This document shows positions 34,243 to 41,518 of a stretch of DNA of 64,000 nucleotides, piece after piece; positions within the stretch are counted from its first letter, which is position 1; each line of letters opens with the position of its first letter. The notes beneath the pieces were generated by a model that was not told the DNA's origin, did not search any database, and saw only the letters and a program-made list of their open reading frames with translations. Made by a program: the position numbers and the translations under genes. Source of the stretch: Phycisphaerae bacterium (GTDB taxonomy: Bacteria > Planctomycetota > Phycisphaerae > UBA1845 > PWPN01); NCBI GenBank assembly GCA_018003015.1, contig JAGNEZ010000024.1, positions 19,491 to 83,490 on the forward strand, written 5' to 3'.

Positions 34243-35052
34243 TCACGCCGCCGGTGCCGGATACGTCAACGGCTTGCCGTGCTCGACGAGCTGGTAGCGG
34301 TCGCCGATACCGAGCATCCTCAGGTTGGTGCGAAGCAGCTCGGGGGGCAGCGAGTTGGCTGGAAACAGGTCGTAGTGGCAGGGGATGACGACCTTGGCAT
34401 TCATTTTGTGGGCCAGGGTGGCGGCCTCGGCCGGGCTCATGTTGTGGAACGCCGGGTTGATCACTGCTGCGAGGATATCCGGCTTGTGGGCGGCCATGCT
34501 GTCGGCCAGGATCTCGTGGTAGCCGGTGTCGCCGGTCACGTAGAACTTCGGACCGTCTTTGATGCAGACCAGATAGCCCACGTGGGTGAGATCGTCGCCG
34601 GCGAAGGGGATCGCGAAGGTTCCCCGCAGAGTGAGGTCGCCGAGCGTGACGCTCTTGTTTGGCCAGATCATGGCTGTCTGACTCTGAGGCACGCCCATGC
34701 TCACCAGCTTCTCGATCGTCTCGGGTGGGGCGACGAACGGTCCGACTCCGCCCGCCGCCCGGTAAGGACGGAGGGTTTCAGGATCGAGGTGATCCTGGTG
34801 ACTATGCGTCATGGCGTAGGCATCGATTCCGACCAGATCGGCGGGCGGGAGGGGCGGGGGCACCAGCCGGTCCATGTCGAACCCGTACTGGTCGCCGATG
34901 GCTTTGCACGAGTTGGACAGGTACGGATCGATGGCCACGATCTTGCCGCCGGGGCTCTTCACGATGAAGCCAGCCTGCCCCAGCCACCACAGGGTGAGCG
35001 AACCTCGGGGTACCCGGTACTGCCGCAGTTGTGTCATGCTCAGGATGGCCAT
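34243..35052 (-). CDS. MBL-fold metallo-hydrolase, UlaG-like (L-ascorbate-6-P lactonase-related)
   Basis: 269 residues; GAGG eight bases before the ATG. Metallo-beta-lactamase-fold motifs: LTLWWLGQAGFIVKS at the N-terminus, the metal-binding AMTHSHQDHLD, FYVTGDTGYH (Asp) and VVIPCHYDLF (His). Fold and length agree with UlaG-type hydrolases, which open the lactone ring of ascorbate 6-phosphate. It is the last gene of the twelve-gene minus-strand cluster and begins 10 bases after the cupin stop. In this setting, hydrolysis of a sugar lactone made by one of the two SDRs is the simplest inference. No other ula genes are present, so ascorbate itself is unlikely. Confidence 0.86.
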   Translation of the reverse strand: MAILSMTQLRQYRVPRGSLTLWWLGQAGFIVKSPGGKIVAIDPYLSNSCKAIGDQYGFDMDRLVPPPLPPADLVGIDAYAMTHSHQDHLDPETLRPYRAAGGVGPFVAPPETIEKLVSMGVPQSQTAMIWPNKSVTLGDLTLRGTFAIPFAGDDLTHVGYLVCIKDGPKFYVTGDTGYHEILADSMAAHKPDILAAVINPAFHNMSPAEAATLAHKMNAKVVIPCHYDLFPANSLPPELLRTNLRMLGIGDRYQLVEHGKPLTYPAPAA

Positions 35053-35062
35053 GTTATGGTCC

Positions 35063-35485
35063 TCATGGATTGGGCGGGGAGGTCACGATCATCACCACGA
35101 GCGTCTCGGTTCCGGTGTTCTCGATGCCGTGGATGCACCAGGGCGGCAGGTAGACGAAGTCGCCCTTCTTGACTTCGCGTTTGTAGTTGGCGAAGGTCAT
35201 GGTGCCGCGGCCCTCCATGATCACGTAGGTTTCCTCGGTCTCGTGCTGGCCGGGCTGGAGCACGACATGTGGAGCGAGGTAGAACATTACCAAGCCGAGG
35301 TTTTTGGCGGGCGCATTGGGGTTGACCGGGTGCACCACGCGAACGGCGTTTCCGTAGCAGCCCGGGTAGACGATGGGCACGCCCTGCTGAACGGTCACGA
35401 TCATGGGATCGGGTGCCTTGTCCGGTTTGGGAATCAGCGGCGGGCGATCGGATTTGTAGCCCTGGTGGACTTTGATTTCTGCCAT
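35063..35485 (-). CDS. Small cupin-domain protein
   Basis: 140 residues from ATG 35485 (AAAGGA about ten bases upstream); ATG 35494 is too close to that site. One beta-barrel cupin is seen. Motif 1 is PGQHETEETYVIMEGRG and motif 2 is GDFVYLPPWCIHGIENTG, so a metal site of two His and a Glu is likely. Cupins this size are isomerases, epimerases, dioxygenases or sugar-binding regulators; the reaction cannot be told. It lies between the SDR and UlaG-like genes in the sugar cluster. A mutarotase- or isomerase-like step on the same sugar is plausible but unproven. Confidence 0.85.
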   Translation of the reverse strand: MAEIKVHQGYKSDRPPLIPKPDKAPDPMIVTVQQGVPIVYPGCYGNAVRVVHPVNPNAPAKNLGLVMFYLAPHVVLQPGQHETEETYVIMEGRGTMTFANYKREVKKGDFVYLPPWCIHGIENTGTETLVVMIVTSPPNP

Positions 35486-35630
35486 GGAACTCATTTCCTT
35501 TCTTGTGAATCAGGTTGTATGCAAGCCGACGATGCTTGCTACACCAAGATTGAGGATGGAGAAAGGTCGGAGGGCAAGCCATTCTCTCAACTCTTCTTCT
35601 TCATTCTCAATTCCCCGTTCTCCATTTGCC

Positions 35631-36416
35631 TCAGAAGTCTCTTGCGTATCCTCCGGCGGTCCAGCCGCCGTCGATGGTCAGTACGGTCCCGGTAATGTAA
35701 GCGCTTTCGGGGGCGGCCAGGAACAGGGCGCCGTGGGCGATTTCCTTGGCTTCGGCCGGCCGGCCGAGCGGGATGTGGTCGAGAATCCGCTGGATGCGGT
35801 CGACGAATTTCCCGTCAGGGCCATAGAAGAGCCTCTTGGTTCCCTCGCTCACTGTCGAGCCTGGAGCGATCGCATTGACGAGGACGCCCTTGGGGGCGAG
35901 TTCGATGGCCATGGCCCGGGTCAGACCGACGATCGCGTGCTTGGCCGCGATGTAGGCGCTCTGCAACCGCAAGGCGACAAGGCCGCAAATGGAGGAAATG
36001 TGGATGATCCGCCCGGATTTCTGGGCGACCATGAGCGGCGAAACGGCTCGGCTGACGATGACGACGCCGTTCAGATCGGTCTCGATGATCCAGTCCCATT
36101 CATCCTTGGGGAACTCGTCGAAAGTCACGCGATGCTTGACCGTATTGACGCCCGCGTTGTTGACAAGGATATCGATGTGCCCGAACTCGTCGGTGATCTT
36201 CCTGACGACGTCCTTGACCTGATCTTCGTTGCGAACGTCCATCTCACAGCCCCTGCAGGAAGGGAATTTGGCTGCTTCCTTCCTGACCGCCGGGACGTCG
36301 ATATCCGTGTAGATCACCTGGGCGCCGTTGTTGGCGAACGAATCAGCGATCGCCAGACCGATTCCGTTTCCGGAGCCGGTAACCAACGCGACCTTGCCTG
36401 ACAAATCAACCTTCAT
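35631..36416 (-). CDS. Short-chain dehydrogenase/reductase (SDR), first of two in the cluster
   Basis: 261 residues; AGGTGA five bases before ATG 36416. Cofactor loop VTGSGNGIGLAIA (13-25); YTDIDV after the second strand has an acidic residue, which favours NAD+. LVNNAG, the catalytic Ser in HISSICG, and YIAAK (Tyr/Lys) are intact. The C-terminal IDGGW is standard. The classical SDR fold with an NAD-type second strand suits sugar or polyol dehydrogenases (1-dehydrogenases giving lactones, or C3/C4 oxidations). Eight bases separate it from the upstream mutarotase-like gene. It probably oxidises the imported sugar; the position oxidised is unknown. Confidence 0.9.
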   Translation of the reverse strand: MKVDLSGKVALVTGSGNGIGLAIADSFANNGAQVIYTDIDVPAVRKEAAKFPSCRGCEMDVRNEDQVKDVVRKITDEFGHIDILVNNAGVNTVKHRVTFDEFPKDEWDWIIETDLNGVVIVSRAVSPLMVAQKSGRIIHISSICGLVALRLQSAYIAAKHAIVGLTRAMAIELAPKGVLVNAIAPGSTVSEGTKRLFYGPDGKFVDRIQRILDHIPLGRPAEAKEIAHGALFLAAPESAYITGTVLTIDGGWTAGGYARDF

Positions 36417-36424
36417 GATCTCAC

Positions 36425-37471
36425 CTATGCCTCAGGGGACAACAAGATCCGGGCCACGGCGCGAACCTGTTCCGACGGGCCACGGAACGCCCAGACCGCC
36501 GACCAGTCGTCGCAGCGGGTGCGGCCCGTGCCCTCACCGACGGCCGGGATGTGATATTCCAGTTCGCTGAATGCTCCGAGGCTTTGGTGGACAACGTTGC
36601 AGGACTGGACCGCATAGCCGAGGTCGTCCTTGTCGGTCCAGGGGACGTCCACATAGTCACCGGAGGGATTGACGAAGAAGTTGCGAATGACCAAGGCGGA
36701 GCGGCCACCGGTCTGGTACAGGTATCCGACCCGGCCGGTGGCAGCGACGGCGCGGATGCCGATCTTGTGACAGTCGTTAGTTCGCATTCGGTAGCGCACC
36801 ATGCGGTCGCCCGCGATCAAGTCTTGGGGGGATATGGAGCCGAAGTAGATCTTGGGCTGCGTCCTGACGTGTACGGGGACGAGCAGATCGCCGCCGTGGG
36901 GCATCTGAATGAGATTCCAGGCCCCTACTCGGGCGACCGGTGGGCCCACGATGGCCAGCGAGGTGTGCTGGGTGTAGCCTGCGTATTCGAGCTCGAGCAG
37001 GCTTGCCGCGGCGCGCTCGCAGCGTAGCGGATTGGGCGCCCAGGACAGCGACTTGCCCATCTCAAGCTCGACGGTTTTTCGGGAGCGGGCCAGTGTGACG
37101 GTCAGCCGATTCACCAGGTGCACGCCCTCGGCGGATCTGGTGACCTGGTAGTTGCCCGGGTCCAGTTGCCGCGGCTGGAAGTAGCGGTCCAGGCTGGGGT
37201 AGTCGGGGAAGAACAAGTCGAGTTCAGGCGACAGCCACGTCCGGTCGCCGCCGGAGTTGTGCCACTCGTTGCTGGCATAAAAGGCCTTGGCCGAGGCCGG
37301 GCTCTTCAGGGCATCATGGGTCCAGAAGAAGTTCTCGCTGCTGCTGGGCGGGAACAGGCCGAGCACTCGCCCGCCGTGCTGGAGAACGAGCACCTCGGTT
37401 CCATCCGGGCTACGGAGTGGTTCCGTCAGCTTGCCTGCCTCATGCAGGCTCTTGACCAGAGCTTCATTCAT
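36425..37471 (-). CDS. Galactose-mutarotase-like beta-sandwich protein (DUF6786-like, tentative)
   Basis: 348 residues from ATG 37471, with AAAGGA nine bases upstream. The opening VLVLQHGGRVLGLFPPSSSENFFW resembles the first strands of aldose-1-epimerase-fold proteins (GGRVL..., NFLW). The rest is predominantly beta: SLAIVGPPVARVGAWNLIQM, YVDVPWTDKDDLGYAVQ. No signal peptide is visible, so it is probably cytosolic. I recognise it only as the unassigned DUF6786-type group. Its position 41 bases after the symporter and 8 before an SDR suggests it handles the anomeric form of the imported sugar. That function is inferred. Confidence 0.72.
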   Translation of the reverse strand: MNEALVKSLHEAGKLTEPLRSPDGTEVLVLQHGGRVLGLFPPSSSENFFWTHDALKSPASAKAFYASNEWHNSGGDRTWLSPELDLFFPDYPSLDRYFQPRQLDPGNYQVTRSAEGVHLVNRLTVTLARSRKTVELEMGKSLSWAPNPLRCERAAASLLELEYAGYTQHTSLAIVGPPVARVGAWNLIQMPHGGDLLVPVHVRTQPKIYFGSISPQDLIAGDRMVRYRMRTNDCHKIGIRAVAATGRVGYLYQTGGRSALVIRNFFVNPSGDYVDVPWTDKDDLGYAVQSCNVVHQSLGAFSELEYHIPAVGEGTGRTRCDDWSAVWAFRGPSEQVRAVARILLSPEA

Positions 37472-37512
37472 GATCGCGTTCCTTTCGGTCGGGCCTGCCG
37501 AGCCCGCGTGGG

Positions 37513-38787
37513 TCACGACTTGGCCAGTGTATTCCCGTAGGCCATGACGATGGCCGCCACGATCAGCACGCCGATGGCGACGTACATCTGGTACCTGGGC
37601 TTGCCCTTGACTCCGCGCCATTCGCCGCTGATGAAACCCACTCCCTGGCTGCCGGTCATCTGCATCGCCTGCTGGATTCCGAATCCGATCGACGCCCCCA
37701 GGGCTCCGAGCATGAGCATCCCCTTGCCCTGCAGTCCGACCGCGATGATGGAGGTGACACCCATGATGACGGCCAAGCCGGCGTCCCTCCAGCTCTCGCC
37801 GAACACGTGCCAGGACTTGTTCCGAGTCAGCAGATACAGGGCGTAGGCAACGTTGAGGGCGGAGCCGGCGAACAGGCCCGCCGCCCAGACGCCGAACACG
37901 GCCAGGATAGCGCCGGTGTCCACGCCGACCTCGCATTGACCGCCCGGCAGAGCGCTGGCCAGCCGTTCGCGGATCCGCTCGGCGGCATGTGCGGCCTTCT
38001 GCCCGCCGATCGCGATCGTGCCGACGCCTTCCACCTCCATCGTTCCCTCGGCACTCACGCTGTAGGTCTTGGAGAACCGGCGGGCAAGCTCGTCCTGGCC
38101 TTCGGCGTTGACCTTCACCTTGATCTCGGTATTGGGCCGGACGAGGCAGAGATTCGCGATGATCGGTCCCTGACTGTAGACGAACGCAAGAGACAGCCCT
38201 GCGGAGAGCACCCCGGCGACGGCGGTCATGATCAGGCCACCGAGGAAGCTACCGGACTGAGCGGATCTCTGTTTATTGTCGGCTTGCAGGGAGGTGAGCT
38301 GCCGGTCGCGGCCGAAGCCAGCGAACGTGGCGAACAACACGCCGATGAGCATGACGCCCACGCCGGCCAGCACGGCCATGCCGGCTGGCGAGTTCAGATC
38401 GGGCGCATCCTTGAACAGGCCGGTGCCCTTGAAGACCAGGGGGACGATCGTGCCCACGCACACGCCCAGCCCGGCGAGGATGGCCCCGGTCAAGGCCATG
38501 CCGATGCGCACGAAGCACAGGCCGCACAACACATTAGCGATGCCCCAGCCGGCCGCGAACAGGTTGGCCTTGATCAGGGTGCGGAGCGGAACGGCGCGCA
38601 AACCCTCGATCGGGTCGGGGCAGGCGAACAGGGTGATGCTCCAGGGAATGATGATGAGTGCGATGAGCATGGCGATCAGCCACCAGTGCTCGAACTGGTA
38701 CTTGCGCATGAGCTTGAATGGCCAGGCCCCGCTCCCGGTGAGCAGCCCGGCGATGCCAACCACACAAGCACCCAATAGCGTTTCCAT
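37513..38787 (-). CDS. RhaT-like sugar:proton symporter with an inserted soluble domain
   Basis: 424 residues versus ~344 for RhaT. AAAGGG precedes ATG 38787. Ten or so helices include GIAGLLTGSGAWPFKLMRKY (11-30), GVLSAGLSLAFVYSQGPI (192-209) and SQGVGFISGEWRGVKGKPRY (380-399). The EWRG-like motif and the GVLSAGLS segment are characteristic of the L-rhamnose/H+ symporter family (drug/metabolite transporter superfamily). Residues ~214-290 are an extra hydrophilic block (EIKVKVNAEGQDELARRFSK ... ECEVG-like end) between two helices. It has beta-alpha character and is absent from RhaT. A sensor or sugar-binding loop is possible. It probably imports the monosaccharide released by the GH36 enzymes. 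Confidence 0.85.
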   Translation of the reverse strand: METLLGACVVGIAGLLTGSGAWPFKLMRKYQFEHWWLIAMLIALIIIPWSITLFACPDPIEGLRAVPLRTLIKANLFAAGWGIANVLCGLCFVRIGMALTGAILAGLGVCVGTIVPLVFKGTGLFKDAPDLNSPAGMAVLAGVGVMLIGVLFATFAGFGRDRQLTSLQADNKQRSAQSGSFLGGLIMTAVAGVLSAGLSLAFVYSQGPIIANLCLVRPNTEIKVKVNAEGQDELARRFSKTYSVSAEGTMEVEGVGTIAIGGQKAAHAAERIRERLASALPGGQCEVGVDTGAILAVFGVWAAGLFAGSALNVAYALYLLTRNKSWHVFGESWRDAGLAVIMGVTSIIAVGLQGKGMLMLGALGASIGFGIQQAMQMTGSQGVGFISGEWRGVKGKPRYQMYVAIGVLIVAAIVMAYGNTLAKS

Positions 38788-38824
38788 GCCAACGTACCCT
38801 TTCGCAAGAGGTTGCTCGATGCGT

Positions 38825-39667
38825 CTACACTCCCGGGACGTAGCCCGTGCCGAACCTGGCCGTCGACCGGGTTCGGAAATCCGAGATCAGCGACATCAGG
38901 GCGGTCGTTCCGCCGTCCGCAATGATGGTCTGGCCGACGATGTAGCCGGCCTCGTCGGAACAGAGGAACACGGCCAAGTGGGCGATATCCAGCGGCCGAC
39001 CGGCACGGGCGACCGGCACAGCGTTCTTGGCGGACTCACCGGCATCCTTCTCGTTGAAGCCGGGGATGGCCTTGTAGTAGTTGTCCACCGTGACCCAACC
39101 GGGGGCGATGGCGTTCACCCGGATGCCCTGGTAGGCCAGCTCGACGGAGAGTGTTCGGGTGTAGGCGATGATCGCCCCCTTGGTTCCGGCGTAGACCGAG
39201 TGTTCTGGCGCGCCCTGGAGACCGTGGATGGAGGTGATGTTGCACACTGCCCCGCCGCCGTGCTTGAGCATGTCCTTGGCCACGGTCTGGGTGAGGAAGA
39301 ACTGGGCCCGGATGTTCACGTGGTAGAGGACGTCGAATTGCTCGCGGGTGACCTCGAGGAACGGCTTGTTCAGGGTGATGCCCGCGTTGTTGACCAGGCA
39401 GTCGATCCCGCCGAGGAAGCCGATGGCCTGCTCGCCCAGACCGATCGTCTCGTCCACGGAGTTGAAGTTTGCGTTGACCGCGGTCGCCCGGCGTCCGAGG
39501 GCTTCGATCTCCTTCACCGCGCTGCGTGCTCCGGCGTCGCTGTGCGAATAATGAAGGACGACGTCAGCGCCTTGGCGGGCGAACTCCATGGCGATTTCGC
39601 GTCCGATGCCGGTCCCCGAACCGGTTACCAGGGCCCGCTTGCCAGCCAGTCTGTGGTTTGCACTCAT
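38825..39667 (-). CDS. Short-chain dehydrogenase/reductase (SDR), second in the cluster
   Basis: 280 residues; a strong GGAGGTGACCG precedes the ATG. Cofactor loop VTGSGTGIGREIA. YSHSDAG after the second strand lacks an obvious Asp and contains His/Ser, so NADP+ use is possible. LVNNAGITLNKPF, ITSIHG (Ser) and YAGTKGA (Tyr/Lys) are complete. The C-terminal tail (SDFRTRSTARFGTGYVPGV) is longer than usual by ~25 residues. It is not a close duplicate of the other SDR: motifs and C-terminus differ. It could be a 1-dehydrogenase or keto-reductase in the sugar pathway. It lies 37 bases before the symporter gene. Confidence 0.9.
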   Translation of the reverse strand: MSANHRLAGKRALVTGSGTGIGREIAMEFARQGADVVLHYSHSDAGARSAVKEIEALGRRATAVNANFNSVDETIGLGEQAIGFLGGIDCLVNNAGITLNKPFLEVTREQFDVLYHVNIRAQFFLTQTVAKDMLKHGGGAVCNITSIHGLQGAPEHSVYAGTKGAIIAYTRTLSVELAYQGIRVNAIAPGWVTVDNYYKAIPGFNEKDAGESAKNAVPVARAGRPLDIAHLAVFLCSDEAGYIVGQTIIADGGTTALMSLISDFRTRSTARFGTGYVPGV

Positions 39668-39799
39668 CGGTCACCTCCATTGACAGGTCGCACAACTCCA
39701 ACCCTCCCGTGCAGCGGTCGAAGATACGTTCCAGCATCCGAAGGAGCCACCGGCGAGACGCCGACCCCAAGCGTTCCCGGGAACGCGTTCCAAGCCATG

Positions 39800-40465
39800 T
39801 CAGCGGGCCGCCGCTTCTCCCTCGACGATCTTGACTCCGTAACCGGCCCCGATCCGAGTTGCACCCGCGGCGAGGAGGGCCTGGGCGTTGGCGTAGTCGC
39901 GGACCTTTCCGGAGGCCTTGACGCCGAAGCCCGGCCCCACGGTCTCGCGCAGCAGTCGGATATCCTCCACGGTCGCGAAGCCTTCGGCAAAGCCGGTGCA
40001 GGTCTTCACGAAGTGGGCTCCGGCCTGCTTGACGAGTTGACAGGCCAGTATCTTCTGATCGCGGGTGAGCAGGCCGGTCTCGATGATGACCTTGACCATC
40101 GCGCCTCCGGCCGCGGCCACGACTTCGGCGATATCCCGGACCACGAGGTCCTTGTTGCCCGACTTGAGGGCTCCGAGATTAATCACCATATCGACTTCGC
40201 TGGCTCCGTTGGCGATGGCCTCGCGCGTCTCGAAGGCCTTGGTTTGGGTGGTGGTCGCGCCCAGGGGGAAGCCAATGACCGTGCACACCTTAATCGGCGT
40301 GCCCTCGAGCTCGAGGGCGGCCAGGGCCACGTAGGACGGGTTGACACACACCGCGGTGAACTTGTGCTGCTTAGCCTGCCGGCACAGGGTGACGATCTCG
40401 TCGGGGGATGCGTCCTGCCGCAGCAGGGTGTGATCGATGTACTTGGCGACATCCGGGACAGTCAT
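39800..40465 (-). CDS. deoC: Deoxyribose-phosphate aldolase (DeoC)
   Basis: 221 residues, normal length. GGAG precedes the ATG. The Schiff-base lysine is Lys154 in [10 protein letters not shown]. The second lysine is Lys183 in [10 protein letters not shown], and the conserved acid is Asp92 in [12 protein letters not shown]. All are intact. DeoC cleaves 2-deoxyribose 5-phosphate to glyceraldehyde 3-phosphate and acetaldehyde; family members also accept other 2-deoxy-aldose or keto-acid-type substrates. It lies 33 bases downstream of the kinase gene, and kinase-then-aldolase order suggests cleavage of the phosphorylated product. No deoA/deoD nucleoside genes are nearby, so nucleoside salvage is not supported by context. 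Confidence 0.94.
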   Translation of the reverse strand: MTVPDVAKYIDHTLLRQDASPDEIVTLCRQAKQHKFTAVCVNPSYVALAALELEGTPIKVCTVIGFPLGATTTQTKAFETREAIANGASEVDMVINLGALKSGNKDLVVRDIAEVVAAAGGAMVKVIIETGLLTRDQKILACQLVKQAGAHFVKTCTGFAEGFATVEDIRLLRETVGPGFGVKASGKVRDYANAQALLAAGATRIGAGYGVKIVEGEAAAR

Positions 40466-40498
40466 GTACTCACTTCTCCTTTCAACCGTGGGCGGCGC

Positions 40499-41470
40499 TC
40501 AACATAGGCACGGCTTGGTGCAACGAAGAAAATCGTCCAGTTCCTGTCGGGTCGGCAGCGAAGGCTGAGATCCCGCCCGAGTGGCGGCCAGGGCTCCGGC
40601 ACCGTTCGCGAAAGCGATCGCTTGTTCGTCGCCCCGTCCTTCGGCCAATGCGAGGGCCAGGGCGCCGCTAAAGGCGTCCCCCGCGGCGGTCGTGTCCACG
40701 GCTTTCACGGGGTAGCTCGGGATCAGTTGCCGCGTGTTCCTGGTCGCCAGGTAGGCGCCGCGCTGCCCCAGGGTAATGATGACCTTGCGCGGACCCATGT
40801 CCAGCAGCTTGGCTGAGGCCCGGGCTTCCCAGTCGTTTTTCGGCTCCGGGGCCAAGCCGCCCAGGGGGAGGGCCACTCCAGTGAAGAACTCCGCTTCGGT
40901 CTCGTTGGGGGTGAGGTAGGTTGCCTTGGCGAACAACCCTGCGGGAAACGCGCCCGCGGGCGCGGGATTCAATATCACCCGCACGCCCAGCTCATCGGCC
41001 AGATCGACGGCTCGCGCCACGGCGGGCATCGCGATCTCCAACTGGCACACCACCGCGTCGGCGGAGGCAATCACCTCGCGGGCGGCATCCACGTCCTCCG
41101 GGGCGCAGGCCAGGTTCGCCTGCGGCACGATGATGATGGTGTTTTCGCCGGCGGCATCGACGTGAATGCAGCAAGCCCCGGTGCCGGCGGCCGGATCGGC
41201 CTTGACGAACTCGGTGTTGACGCCGCTGGCGTCGAGGCTGGCCAGCAGGAATCCGGCCCGGTCGTCCTGGCCGACGCGGCCGACCATGAAGACCTCGGCC
41301 CCCAATCGGGCGGCGGCCACCGCCTGATTAGCGCCCTTGCCTCCGGAGAAGGTGCCGAAGCTCTGCCCCAAAACAGTCTCGCCCTTGCGGGGAATGCGGT
41401 CGGCGAGGGCCACGCAGTCAAAGACCAGGCTGCCCACGACGACCACACGTGGTCTCTTCCTGTTCGCCAT
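40499..41470 (-). CDS. rbsK: Ribokinase-type PfkB-family sugar kinase
   Basis: 323 residues from ATG 41470 (GAGG six bases upstream). PfkB motifs: substrate-binding GGKGANQAVAAARLG, FVKADPAAGTGACCIHVD, NPAPAGAFP, YLTPNETEAEF and the catalytic DTTAAGDAFSGAL (Asp base). Sequence and length agree with ribokinase rather than fructokinase. It phosphorylates a sugar in the cytosol; in the cluster this is probably the substrate for the adjacent DeoC aldolase (33 bases downstream). 2-Deoxyribose or a related deoxy sugar would fit the DeoC pairing but is not proven. rbsK here names the family, not a demonstrated substrate. Confidence 0.9.
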   Translation of the reverse strand: MANRKRPRVVVVGSLVFDCVALADRIPRKGETVLGQSFGTFSGGKGANQAVAAARLGAEVFMVGRVGQDDRAGFLLASLDASGVNTEFVKADPAAGTGACCIHVDAAGENTIIIVPQANLACAPEDVDAAREVIASADAVVCQLEIAMPAVARAVDLADELGVRVILNPAPAGAFPAGLFAKATYLTPNETEAEFFTGVALPLGGLAPEPKNDWEARASAKLLDMGPRKVIITLGQRGAYLATRNTRQLIPSYPVKAVDTTAAGDAFSGALALALAEGRGDEQAIAFANGAGALAATRAGSQPSLPTRQELDDFLRCTKPCLC

Positions 41471-41518
41471 CGATACCCTCGCATCTCCCGTTGTCACCGA
41501 GAACCGCTCTCTCCGATA

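Noticed and set aside
34243..35052. Ascorbate (ula) catabolism
   Set aside because: Only a UlaG-like hydrolase is present; no PTS EII for ascorbate and no UlaD/E/F-type genes.
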